Origin: JBBATK01 sp044224515
GTDB taxonomy: Bacteria; Bacteroidota; Ignavibacteria; Kapaibacteriales; NICIL-2
Direction: 5' to 3'
Assembly: GCA_044224515.1 (NCBI GenBank)
Contig: JBGAKH010000015.1
Location: forward strand, 1-64,000
DNA: 64,000 nucleotides
The position numbers and the translations under genes are program-made. This document shows, in pieces, positions 29,166 through 36,473 of this stretch; the stretch's first letter is position 1; every line of letters starts with the position of its first letter. The notes under the pieces were generated by a model. That model saw nothing but the letters and a program-made list of their open reading frames with translations, had not been told where the DNA came from and did no database searches.

Positions 29166-29513
29166 TCAGCACGCGGCTGCCTTCGTACTCGACTATCATC
29201 GTGCACACAATTGAAGCTACACCCTTCGAGCACAGCATTAGTACGCAATTCCACAGCCAGCGAAAGTGGACCGCAACAAAGGCCGGTCCTGACGCCAAAA
29301 TCACAGCCATAGCCACACGATGACCGCTACGCCGCTCGGAGTACGACATCATGGAGGTCCCGACATACACGACAGTACTGTGACTATTGAAGTAGTGAAA
29401 ACAAGGAGTGTATGAAGTGGCTCAGCCCATCGATGTCGTACCGAGAGCAGCGAGAATCGCAACGAAGGACCTAATCATTCAACCATTGTACAACTCTAAG
29501 GAAAAGAATAGCT
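29166..29513. other. Intergenic stretch, nothing recognised
   Basis: No convincing gene, terminator or repeat between the Tudor-like gene and the small exported protein at 29514. The 3' part must hold the promoter and ribosome site (AAGGAAAAG) of the latter. Confidence 0.35.
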
Positions 29514-29909
29514 ATGAATAAACGAATCTGTCTACTCGGTGCGCTTTGCATACTCTGTCTGAGCAGTGCAAGAGCACAAGATGCAACACCTGCGCAGGGA
29601 GCTGAGAGCGGCACCGCAGCCTCCACACAAAGCACGCAAAAAACCAAAGGTGGACGTGTAGCAAAGATGGGAACGACGCTCAATATGAGCGATGAGCAGA
29701 AGGGTGCCGTGCGCACGGCACTGCAAGCGCGTAAGCTCATTAAGACAGCGCAAAAGAGCGGCGCACTCAGTAAAGACGATGCAAAGACCGCGCTTCAAGC
29801 AAACAAAGAAATGGTAAATGCAACACTCAACGCTGAGCAACAGGCACGTCTAGATTCAACGCGCAAAGCTGTCAAGGATAAACGCAAAGCAGCCAAAAGC
29901 AACAAATAG
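29514..29909 (+). CDS. Small exported Ala/Lys-rich protein
   Basis: 131 residues. Signal peptide MNKRICLLGALCILCLSSARAQ with cleavage expected near DATPAQ. AAGGAAAAG lies upstream. The mature chain is helical and basic, with LNMSDEQKGAVRTAL and ATLNAEQQARLDSTRKA. The spacing of these helices recalls Spy/CpxP-type periplasmic LTxxQ proteins, but the exact motif is absent, so this is only a possibility. Function unknown. Confidence 0.65.
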   Translation: MNKRICLLGALCILCLSSARAQDATPAQGAESGTAASTQSTQKTKGGRVAKMGTTLNMSDEQKGAVRTALQARKLIKTAQKSGALSKDDAKTALQANKEMVNATLNAEQQARLDSTRKAVKDKRKAAKSNK

Positions 29910-29987
29910 AGTTCGGCTTTGAGTAACTCATACCGTGATAATAACAACCTGAAGGTGCAGAATGCACAACTCAACTAGGTAGACCCC

Positions 29988-30512
29988 ATGCACAATCGCT
30001 TATCATTTCTTGCACTGCTTATCCTGATCTGCTTGGAACTCACGGCTGCAATTCAACCGCAACGAGCCAAGAAAAACTCCTACATAGGAGAAACGGAGAA
30101 GAATCGAGGCTCACAAACAAGTACCTATGCGAGCGCAAAGGCAGAGCTCGAACATTGTTTGTCGCTCAAGGCTCCAAGCTCTTTCAGCTCCGGTCAAAAT
30201 CTGAGCGTTGAACTTGTTGCCCGCAAACCTTCAGCCTCGTTAGGACATGCACTTTCTACTACTCCTGAGCTTAGCGTCCGGATTGTTGTCGACCCTGCCG
30301 CTCTGCTCCCTGATGCTTGGGATGGACAAGAGTTTAAACCCAAGAATCTGCGCTTCAATGGTACAAACAAACCGGGTTTCGTTGCGCGTGACGGGGACCT
30401 GCACTCTCTTGTTTCGTTTGTGGTTCCCGGTGTGCGTAGGGCGACGCCGGCCACTTTAAATGTCACTGTGCAGGGCTGTACGCGCAGCCAACAAGTACAA
30501 CTTCTTCCCTAA
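29988..30512 (+). CDS. Hypothetical exported protein
   Basis: 174 residues. Signal peptide RLSFLALLILICLELTAA. ACTAGGTAGACCCC precedes the ATG. The mature part has two cysteines (LEHCLSLKAP, VQGCTRSQQ) and a beta-rich pattern (LSVRIVVDPAALLPD, SLVSFVVPG, ATLNVTVQG). No family recognised. It lies 78 bp after the Ala/Lys-rich gene and 60 bp before the Cys-rich gene on the same strand, probably one transcript ending at the terminator at 31130. Confidence 0.6.
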   Translation: MHNRLSFLALLILICLELTAAIQPQRAKKNSYIGETEKNRGSQTSTYASAKAELEHCLSLKAPSSFSSGQNLSVELVARKPSASLGHALSTTPELSVRIVVDPAALLPDAWDGQEFKPKNLRFNGTNKPGFVARDGDLHSLVSFVVPGVRRATPATLNVTVQGCTRSQQVQLLP

Positions 30513-30572
30513 AGATTTTCAGTAAACGGTTGAGATCCATTAACCGATTTTTTCACAAACTCATAGGATGGT

Positions 30573-31070
30573 ATGAAAACACGTTTTATGTGGGCAACTG
30601 CCCTTCTCATGCTAGGTGCACTCCTAGCACCTCATTTCTACAACTTGTTCAGCCCCGTACCGGATGCTTCATCGACAGCCATGGCTAGTCCTCTCATGGC
30701 CGGTTGCGGTGTAACTCTCCGCGCATCCAACGCATCGGACATCACGTACCACATCGATATGGAAGGCTCCGATGTGCGCGTGAAGGTTGGAAGTATCGCA
30801 GCTACCTGGTCGAAACTCAGCACACGTTGCGGCGCCGGCGATGTGTGGATTTATGAGCCAAAGTGCGGCATCAAGAATGTTACATGTCAAATGGATCTGG
30901 ATTGCAACACGCAGCGACAATACCGCTTCCGTCTTACATCAATGAAGACACAAAATGGCAAGCGAGTTGTTGACCAAACTGCGTGGGCATACTATCCCAA
31001 AGACGGAAACAGCTGGACAACGTCGCAAACTGTAGACCTCGGTGCCATTCCTTCCTATTTCCATCGCTAG
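30573..31070 (+). CDS. Hypothetical Cys-containing exported protein
   Basis: 165 residues. The hydrophobic N-terminus ATALLMLGALLAPHFY serves as signal or anchor. CATAGGATGG lies upstream. The mature chain has five cysteines (MAGCGV, STRCGAG, EPKCGIKNVTCQMDLDC) and a beta-sandwich-like pattern (VRVKVGSIAATW, TSQTVDLGAIPSYF). No family recognised. Disulfides in the periplasm are likely. Last gene before a strong terminator. Confidence 0.6.
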   Translation: MKTRFMWATALLMLGALLAPHFYNLFSPVPDASSTAMASPLMAGCGVTLRASNASDITYHIDMEGSDVRVKVGSIAATWSKLSTRCGAGDVWIYEPKCGIKNVTCQMDLDCNTQRQYRFRLTSMKTQNGKRVVDQTAWAYYPKDGNSWTTSQTVDLGAIPSYFHR

Positions 31071-31129
31071 GCAAATTCTAAAGTATTGGTGCGGATGTTT
31101 CCCTTGCCCTGCGGAACTCCCAATCCCAC

Positions 31130-31172
31130 AGCGCCTTAACGGTTGAACAGCGTTAAGGCGCTTGTTTTTTTT
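31130..31172 (+). terminator. Intrinsic terminator after the small exported genes
   Basis: AGCGCCTTAACG (31130-31141) pairs perfectly with CGTTAAGGCGCT (31151-31162) and is followed by TG and eight T (31165-31172). Canonical rho-independent terminator, 60 bp beyond the stop at 31070. Confidence 0.92.
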
Positions 31173-31187
31173 GAATCTCCCAATTCG

Positions 31188-31405
31188 CGGGTGCTGTGTG
31201 CGATGCCTCCGGCATCGTGGGGGCTTTGGGGATTGGCTTCCCTAGGGTCTTCGCTTCGCGATGACCCTAGGCTAGGTTGTGGGATGCCTCCGGCATCCTG
31301 TCTGCTATTGTGGCTTTTCGCGTTTGTGTTTATTCACGGGAACCTAGGGTCTTCGCTTCGCGATGACCCTAGGCTAGGTTGTGGGATGCCTCCGGCATCC
31401 TACGT
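31188..31405. repeat. REP-like paired palindromes, block A
   Basis: Alternating hairpins: CGATGCC-TCC-GGCATCG (31201-31217), CCTAGGGTC with GACCCTAGG (31241-31271), GGATGCC-TCC-GGCATCC (31282-31298), then CCTAGGGTC/GACCCTAGG (31343-31373) and GGATGCC/GGCATCC (31384-31400). Two hairpin types in fixed order with conserved linkers are typical of extragenic palindromes. Open frames through this block are by-products. Confidence 0.8.
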
Positions 31406-31492
31406 TCAATGTCATCTTGGAATTCGCCCATACCGAGATCTCGCGTTTCAATGCCTGGCGCGTAAACACAACGAAAAAGAACCAAGCCGATA

Positions 31493-31550
31493 GGATGCCG
31501 GAGGCATCCCACATTCTAGCCTGGGGTCGTAGCGAAGCGCAGACCCCAGG
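31493..31550. repeat. REP-like paired palindromes, inverted unit with a compensated stem
   Basis: GGATGCC/GGCATCC (31493-31509), then CCTGGGGTC (31520-31528) with GACCCCAGG (31542-31550). Compared with the other units, A is replaced by G in one arm and T by C in the other, so the stem is kept. Confidence 0.75.
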
Positions 31551-31623
31551 ATCACGCACGAGACGGATCACGACGGTACCGGCATACAACAATTGAATGC
31601 ACATTTGATTACAATTCGATTCG

Positions 31624-31790
31624 CGCGTGCTGTGTGCGATGCCTCCGGCATCGTGGGGGCTTTGGGGATTGGCTTTCCTAGGGTCTTCGCTTCGCGATGA
31701 CCCTAGGCTAGGTTGTGGGATGATTCCGGCATCCTGTCTGCTATTGTGCTTTTTCGCGTTTGTGTTTATTCACGTGAGCCTAGGCTGCTT
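31624..31790. repeat. REP-like paired palindromes, near-copy of block A
   Basis: About 160 bp nearly identical to 31188-31350, including the linker TGTCTGCTATTGTG and TTCGCGTTTGTGTTTATTCA. One palindrome arm is degraded (GGATGATTCCGGCATCC at 31718-31734). Suggests block duplication. Confidence 0.75.
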
Positions 31791-31808
31791 GCTCGATGTA
31801 GTAAATAA

Positions 31809-31839
31809 AAAGAGACGACTAGGACGTAGTCGCCTCTTT
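31809..31839. other. 13-bp stem-loop
   Basis: AAAGAGACGACTA (31809-31821) pairs with TAGTCGCCTCTTT (31827-31839) with one A-C mismatch and a 5-nt loop. It may act as a terminator in an otherwise gene-free stretch (31071-32237). No transcript it would end was identified. Confidence 0.45.
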
Positions 31840-32103
31840 CCCCAGACCCGACTGTATGAGAGCCGGGGGTCCAATCGTGGTTGCAAGAGAACTACTGCAA
31901 CAGAGCTTCAGCCTTTATCCAACACTTGTATGTGTACTGGGGTATTTCATACAAGCTGTGGAGATGTCGGACAAAGGAAGAGCAAATCCTCTGCTTCCAC
32001 GAGTGTGTGTTATGGTGTGTAGGTGATCAGTGTGTTGTTCGTATTCAGTCAAGCGTAGGACCACTGCGCGAATGATTGCTGCATGCCTCAAGTGATATGG
32101 AAG

Positions 32104-32129
32104 AGGTGCCTCCGGAAAGAGGCACCTCC
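32104..32129. other. 10-bp perfect stem-loop
   Basis: GAGGTGCCTC and GAGGCACCTC are separated by CGGAAA, about 110 bp beyond the stop of the reverse gene at 32238. No T run on either side. Possibly the 3' hairpin of that gene's transcript. Confidence 0.5.
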
Positions 32130-32237
32130 TTAGTTGACCGCTACTATGGTTGGCAGCGATCCAGTTTGGTGGTTTACACCCAACGCGAAGCTGCGCCTAA
32201 GCGCGTGGTGACCTCTTAGAAAATCGAGGCCACTGTC

Positions 32238-32579
32238 TCAATGAAGAGCCGGGGAAATTTTACTAAAGGTTCTGCGGTACAATGCGTCGTCACGTATAGC
32301 TCGAATACTATACTCACCGGGTTCCAGATAGCCTACGTAGATGCGAAGGTAGTTGGTACCGACAGCCAGGAGATGACTTTGTGAAGAGCGTACCGCACCG
32401 GTTGAGTCGATGACGCTTGTGACCATGCACTCACGAGTGTACGATTCTAGTTTCAACCATACGAATACAGTGGCACTCATCGGAAAGAGCGTGATCCCGC
32501 TCTCGTGCTGTGTTGTAGGTCTCATAGCCGGGATTGTCCCGGCAGCGCGCTGATGGCGTCCTCGGCTGTGTGTACTCAT
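32238..32579 (-). CDS. Small protein resembling a stand-alone sorting domain
   Basis: 113 residues from the ATG at 32579, which has GGGAGAAAACA in front. No signal peptide. The last ~75 residues, ITLFPMSATVFVWLKL, VIDSTGAVRSSQS and YLEPGEYSIRAI, follow the beta pattern of type IX sorting domains (start near a FP pair, central V-x-D-x-x-G, then L-x-P-G-x-Y). Usually such domains sit at the end of large exported proteins, so this may be the remnant of one or an independent small protein. Neither can be decided here. Confidence 0.5.
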   Translation of the reverse strand: MSTHSRGRHQRAAGTIPAMRPTTQHESGITLFPMSATVFVWLKLESYTRECMVTSVIDSTGAVRSSQSHLLAVGTNYLRIYVGYLEPGEYSIRAIRDDALYRRTFSKISPALH

Positions 32580-33105
32580 TGTTTTCTCCCAATTAGTGCG
32601 TACGTAGTCCACTCTGCGTCGATGCGTTTTGTGGGTGTTCGGTGTACTGTACATGGCTAAAACATTGCACTTCCTTGTGCCCTTGTGTTCGTGCCTCCGT
32701 GCACTGCTACGGTGGACATCAACTGATCGAGTCGGATGGCGCTCTTGTGTCGTTCACGATGCTCTTCGTCACGACGAAGAAATTGCTGTTGCAGGCTGTT
32801 GTGTGTTGAATCCGTACCGGTAGCAAGACGAAACAGTCCGAAACCTGGCACTACTCTCTCGTCTTATCTGCCTCTCAGGCAGCGTCATCGTGAAACCGAA
32901 TCATCTGTTTTGTCACCGCGCTGCTGGCGCAGGGCTAACGGGCTATCAACGACCTGTCTACAATACCTACGGAAGAATGCGCTCGATGGTTTTCCTGCGA
33001 CTCAACATTAGTATTTTTTCTAGCCTGTGGCTACGCCACAGGCTGTTTAGCACAAACAATGACGATGCGAATTTCTATTCCTCCGAACCTGCAATCAGAG
33101 TATGC
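32580..33105. other. Intergenic region with one stem-loop
   Basis: No gene recognised. A perfect hairpin, AGCCTGTGGC-TAC-GCCACAGGCT at 33022-33044, lies 62 bp beyond the stop of the reverse anti-sigma gene and probably marks its transcript end, although the T run lies on the wrong side for a canonical terminator. Confidence 0.45.
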
Positions 33106-34044
33106 TTAGTGTTTGGCCGCTCTCTTCATACTTCGAAAAGGCTCACCGGCAATGAATGGATCTTTTTTACGCTGCGTGGAAGCTTGAAGTGTACGCAGTA
33201 CGGAAGCCGAACTTTGTGCTAACAAACGTGAAGCCTGCAGAGATTGAGCTCGTGGACTCTCTTCCATAGAGAGAGCAAATTCCGTGGACGCGGGAGTGGA
33301 CTGCAGTTTCATCATGCTGCCGGGAGTGGCGGAAGTGTATTCTCCGACAGCGACAAATCGCTGTTCTTTTTGAGCCCAGAGTACCATCAGCTTGCCGGTA
33401 TTCCGATCGATGGCATCGGTCATTGTGATGTATCGCATTGTGTCTTGCGGGTTCACATAGATACGAGCCACAATGTATTTCGAGTCATTGATACCAAACA
33501 AGGGAATCGCGTGTGTGCTCGAGGAATTGCGAAAGTGTAGCTCTTGCTCAATAGCTCGCAAACGTTGTTCGTCGGCATTGGAACGCTGTTTATACTGTTC
33601 AATACTTAGCTGCGTCTGCACGAGTGACTTCTGCAGTTCGGATGTTCTAAGCATGAAATAGAGTGAGGTACCGATGGCTAGGATGCTGATTCCGAGAACA
33701 CTGAGAAAGGGAAAACCAAGGAGAGCACTACGAGAACCTGATGTTGAGGCAGTTGCACTACCTGACGGTGTCGTACGTGGTTGAGCTTGTGTTCGCGTTG
33801 ACTGTTGCAGGTCTGCACCGGCTTGTTGTACGGAGGACCAGATTGCGGCCTTAAGGTGTGGACGAGGATTTCGCGCATGTGCGCTACTTAGCAGCTCGAG
33901 CGTAGCTTGAAGCTCCTGAATCTCTCGCAAGACTTCCGGTGATTCAGCTTTAAGCTTCTCAATGCGTGCTGTGTCTTCTGCATTCGTCAAACCCAACACA
34001 TAACTCTCAAGAATGTCGGGATCAAGAGTTAAGTCTTTACTCAT
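33106..34044 (-). CDS. RskA-like anti-sigma factor
   Basis: 312 residues. Cytoplasmic N-terminus ILESYVLGLTNAEDTARIEK, the zinc-free anti-sigma pattern. A low-complexity linker (TTPSGSATASTSGS) and one membrane segment (~107-131, FLSVLGISILAIGTSLYF) follow. The periplasmic part has a coiled stretch and an RskA-like core (KYIVARIYVNPQDTMRYI, GKLMVLWAQKEQRFVAVG). The C-terminal ~50 residues are extra and rich in Ser/Arg/Gln. The start overlaps the end of the sigma gene by eight bases. It would hold the sigma factor inactive at the membrane. Confidence 0.82.
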   Translation of the reverse strand: MSKDLTLDPDILESYVLGLTNAEDTARIEKLKAESPEVLREIQELQATLELLSSAHARNPRPHLKAAIWSSVQQAGADLQQSTRTQAQPRTTPSGSATASTSGSRSALLGFPFLSVLGISILAIGTSLYFMLRTSELQKSLVQTQLSIEQYKQRSNADEQRLRAIEQELHFRNSSSTHAIPLFGINDSKYIVARIYVNPQDTMRYITMTDAIDRNTGKLMVLWAQKEQRFVAVGEYTSATPGSMMKLQSTPASTEFALSMEESPRAQSLQASRLLAQSSASVLRTLQASTQRKKDPFIAGEPFRSMKRAAKH

Positions 34045-34588
34045 ACATATATTCTTTCAATAGTACTCGAAGGTGGGTGAAGGCAGCACGTACTCTAGTT
34101 TTAATGGTGCCCAGGGGAATCTGAAACTCATCAGATATCTCCTTTTGCGTATACCCTTGAAAATACAACAAGTCGATGAGGACTCGGTGGTCTTCAGGCA
34201 GAGTACGAATCTGCTCGGCTAGTCCAATCATGTCGATCGGAAGCTCCACACGCTGTTCGTCAGCAATACTTACGGAATTTTCCGCTTCATGGACTTGGGC
34301 CCTCGCATATTTCGACCGAACGTAATCGATAGCATGATTGCGCGTTACGTTAAGCAACCAGGTAAACAGCGATCCTTTGCTGCGATCGAAGCTATCGGCT
34401 CTCTGCCAGATTTTGACAAAGGCCTCTTGCAAGAGGTCCTCGGCAATATCTTCAGAATGCACAATCTTCACCACGATCCCATACAAAGCCGGAGAATAAG
34501 CCTCGTATAGCTCATTGAATGCGCGCTCACTTCGCTCCGCCAAGAGCGCGATCAACTCCTCTTCAGTATGCCGTGCTTGCAGTGCCAT
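34037..34588 (-). CDS. ECF-type RNA polymerase sigma factor
   Basis: 183 residues from the ATG at 34588 (AGAAGAGAAAG upstream); a GTG at 34612 is an alternative. Region 2: AYSPALYGIVVKIV, AEDLLQEAFVKIWQRA and LFTWLLNVTRNHAIDYVRS. Region 4: LPEDHRVLIDLLYFQGYTQ and ISDEFQIPLGTIKTRVRAA. Close in style to the sigma factor at 17864. Paired with the overlapping anti-sigma gene. Its target promoters are unknown; the lipoprotein gene at 35028 and the OmpA gene at 36474 are the nearest candidates. Confidence 0.9.
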   Translation of the reverse strand: MALQARHTEEELIALLAERSERAFNELYEAYSPALYGIVVKIVHSEDIAEDLLQEAFVKIWQRADSFDRSKGSLFTWLLNVTRNHAIDYVRSKYARAQVHEAENSVSIADEQRVELPIDMIGLAEQIRTLPEDHRVLIDLLYFQGYTQKEISDEFQIPLGTIKTRVRAAFTHLRVLLKEYMYE

Positions 34589-35027
34589 GGCTTTCTCTTC
34601 TCTCGTATACACTGTTCGACAAGGCCGCTCACCGCGCCTTCTTCAAGAACCTTTTGTTTATCATCGCTCGTTCTTTCCAAAACCTTTCTATCAAAGGACG
34701 GATGTTCTGAAATCAATTTAGTCACTCCGGGCCTACGACCTTCTTTTTTGAAAGAGATTTCAGAGCACGACATTCAGTGAGTGCATTTTCAGCAGATATG
34801 AGGTGCTTTAGAGCATGATTGAGACAATGAGATCTGCTATACTCTTGTGATTTCATGCTTACGACTGTTCTCTCAGTTTCAGCGCCTCTCGTTAGGTATG
34901 TGTATACATAACTCAAAGGCTCGGTGCCTAAGCAAGGAGCCTTTGAGGACGATCGGCGAAATCCAACACATGGTGAAGGTCCGCGGCGTGCATGCAATCC
35001 TTCGTATACATTCAGGGAAAAGAATGC
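34589..35027. other. Intergenic region with an 11-bp stem-loop
   Basis: No gene recognised. CTCAAAGGCTC (34912-34922) pairs with GAGCCTTTGAG (34937-34947) across a 14-nt loop. It lies 80 bp beyond the stop of the reverse lipoprotein gene and may end that transcript. Confidence 0.45.
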
Positions 35028-35765
35028 TTACAGCCAGCGCTTCAGAGCATGAAAGCAGAAACGAATATTGTTGTCAATTTTCACTCTGTTGTTAGGATCT
35101 CTGGGGTCGACCACAGTAAATCCACTGCGGAAGAGCACTGTCGGATCTATCAACAAGGTCAGCTTTGCCGATGTCGTTGGACTAATTGTCAAAGCACTGT
35201 CGAATTGCATCAACACGTTCAGTGTAGCGGCACTGGTATATCGAAACACATGTTCAGTACCGTTCTCGTACACATGCCCGTCGATGATCATACTGTATCG
35301 ATCACCGGTTACAAAGTCTGTGTAAACGTCATCGTTAATGAATGCAGACACTTCACTATTGCTAAAACGGTGCACTTCCAATTTGAGTTGATCAAACTTG
35401 CCATCGGGAAGGTCGGCACTCGCACTGAGTGTTGCACCTGTTGAATTGACCGTGATTAAGAATGGACCTACACGCACGTTATGTCCGGGGAACAAGATGC
35501 CGTCTGTCTCTGCATGCAGCTTCACATCGTGTACAAGTATGCGTATGCGATCAATGTGCAAGGAGTCGGCTACTAAACCGCCACTGGCAATCCGGTTATC
35601 GGATGGTGATGTGATGAGAGATGGTGTTACTGTGTTCTTTTCCATTTGCGCGTACATCTGCACTCCACCTTGATCGGATGCAGGTGTTGTTGACGAGCTG
35701 CATCCCATGGATGCCGGAACAGTACAGGCAAGCAGAACATAGATACATGCGTTGATCTTTTTCAT
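35028..35765 (-). CDS. Hypothetical lipoprotein
   Basis: 245 residues from the ATG at 35765, chosen because GGAGG lies upstream and the protein then opens with a lipoprotein signal (MKKINACIYVLLACTVPASMGCSSS). The mature part is beta-rich: SLHIDRIRILVHDVKLH, GPFLITVNSTGATLSAS, FDQLKLEVHRFSN and AKLTLLIDPTVLF. The general layout (a solvent-exposed beta sandwich describing constrained values) is reminiscent of DUF4382-type lipoproteins, but I could not confirm this. Divergent from the OmpA gene and upstream of the ECF pair on the same strand. Confidence 0.65.
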   Translation of the reverse strand: MKKINACIYVLLACTVPASMGCSSSTTPASDQGGVQMYAQMEKNTVTPSLITSPSDNRIASGGLVADSLHIDRIRILVHDVKLHAETDGILFPGHNVRVGPFLITVNSTGATLSASADLPDGKFDQLKLEVHRFSNSEVSAFINDDVYTDFVTGDRYSMIIDGHVYENGTEHVFRYTSAATLNVLMQFDSALTISPTTSAKLTLLIDPTVLFRSGFTVVDPRDPNNRVKIDNNIRFCFHALKRWL

Positions 35766-36473
35766 TGCAATTCCTCCGATACAGTTAAACATGTATGTGG
35801 TGTCGACGATACAAAAAACCATTCTCACACTGTCGCAGCGCCGGATATACGCAACGCTTTTCTTTTCTTCCTGAGTAGAGAGGGGTTCAACCCTCCGTCA
35901 ATCGTTGGTGCTTCCACTACCAAACGATTCGCATTCCATTGCCTTGAAGCGTACTCGTCGTTGTCGCGCTTTTGTGATACCTACGAAGGCTGCGCCGCCA
36001 GGGTTTTTCAGCGTGAAAAAAAATCGTAGGAAAAAGGAAGTGCATCGTTAAAAAAAATCGTCGTTGCAAAATCCGCTCTTCCATTCCCCTCGTAGGTATT
36101 GCAGCAGATGAGAGATCGCTGCTCAACAACGAAGAACATCTGAGCACTTCAGATTAATACAGGACGCCAGGTCCCTACAATTCATTTCAGGTCACTATTC
36201 ATTTTGAGTGGAGAAAAAATGAAGACCCATAGCACACACACCTTGTGCATGTGCACCGACGCCTTGTCGTGTGCAGTAACAACACTCCGGAGCGGACTTC
36301 GCACGGAAGATCCATCCCACACCTCTTACTCAATACTGACTAAAGGTCGCCATCGCCTTCTCATTGAAGCACGAACACCCCGGTAGGAAGTGCCGCGCAC
36401 TTCAAGCGAGTCAAGCCACACTGTGTTACATGACTACCACACTTTTTCTTCTTCATCATTTTCAGGAGACTTT
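35766..36473. other. Divergent intergenic region with a 10-bp inverted repeat
   Basis: No gene recognised. ATACCTACGA (35977-35986) and TCGTAGGTAT (36090-36099) are exact inverted repeats about 100 bp apart, flanking A/T-rich hairpins (TTTTTCAGCGTGAAAAA). Could be a small palindromic element or a regulatory loop between the divergent lipoprotein and OmpA genes. Confidence 0.4.

Noticed and set aside
29158..29370. 70-residue reverse frame overlapping the end of the Tudor-like gene
   Set aside because: Overlaps a real gene end, lacks a ribosome site and resembles no family.
31143..31493. Open frames through the REP-like region giving SSLRDDPRLGCGMPP-type peptides
   Set aside because: They are translations of the palindromic repeats, recur at 52397-52729 in inverted copies, and have no ribosome site.
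31188..31790. CRISPR array
   Set aside because: Repeats are palindromic pairs with conserved linkers, not short repeats with unique spacers, and no cas gene is present.
35887..35900. Possible tRNA T-loop (GGTTCAACC)
   Set aside because: No acceptor or anticodon arm could be folded around it; no tRNA gene was found in the window.
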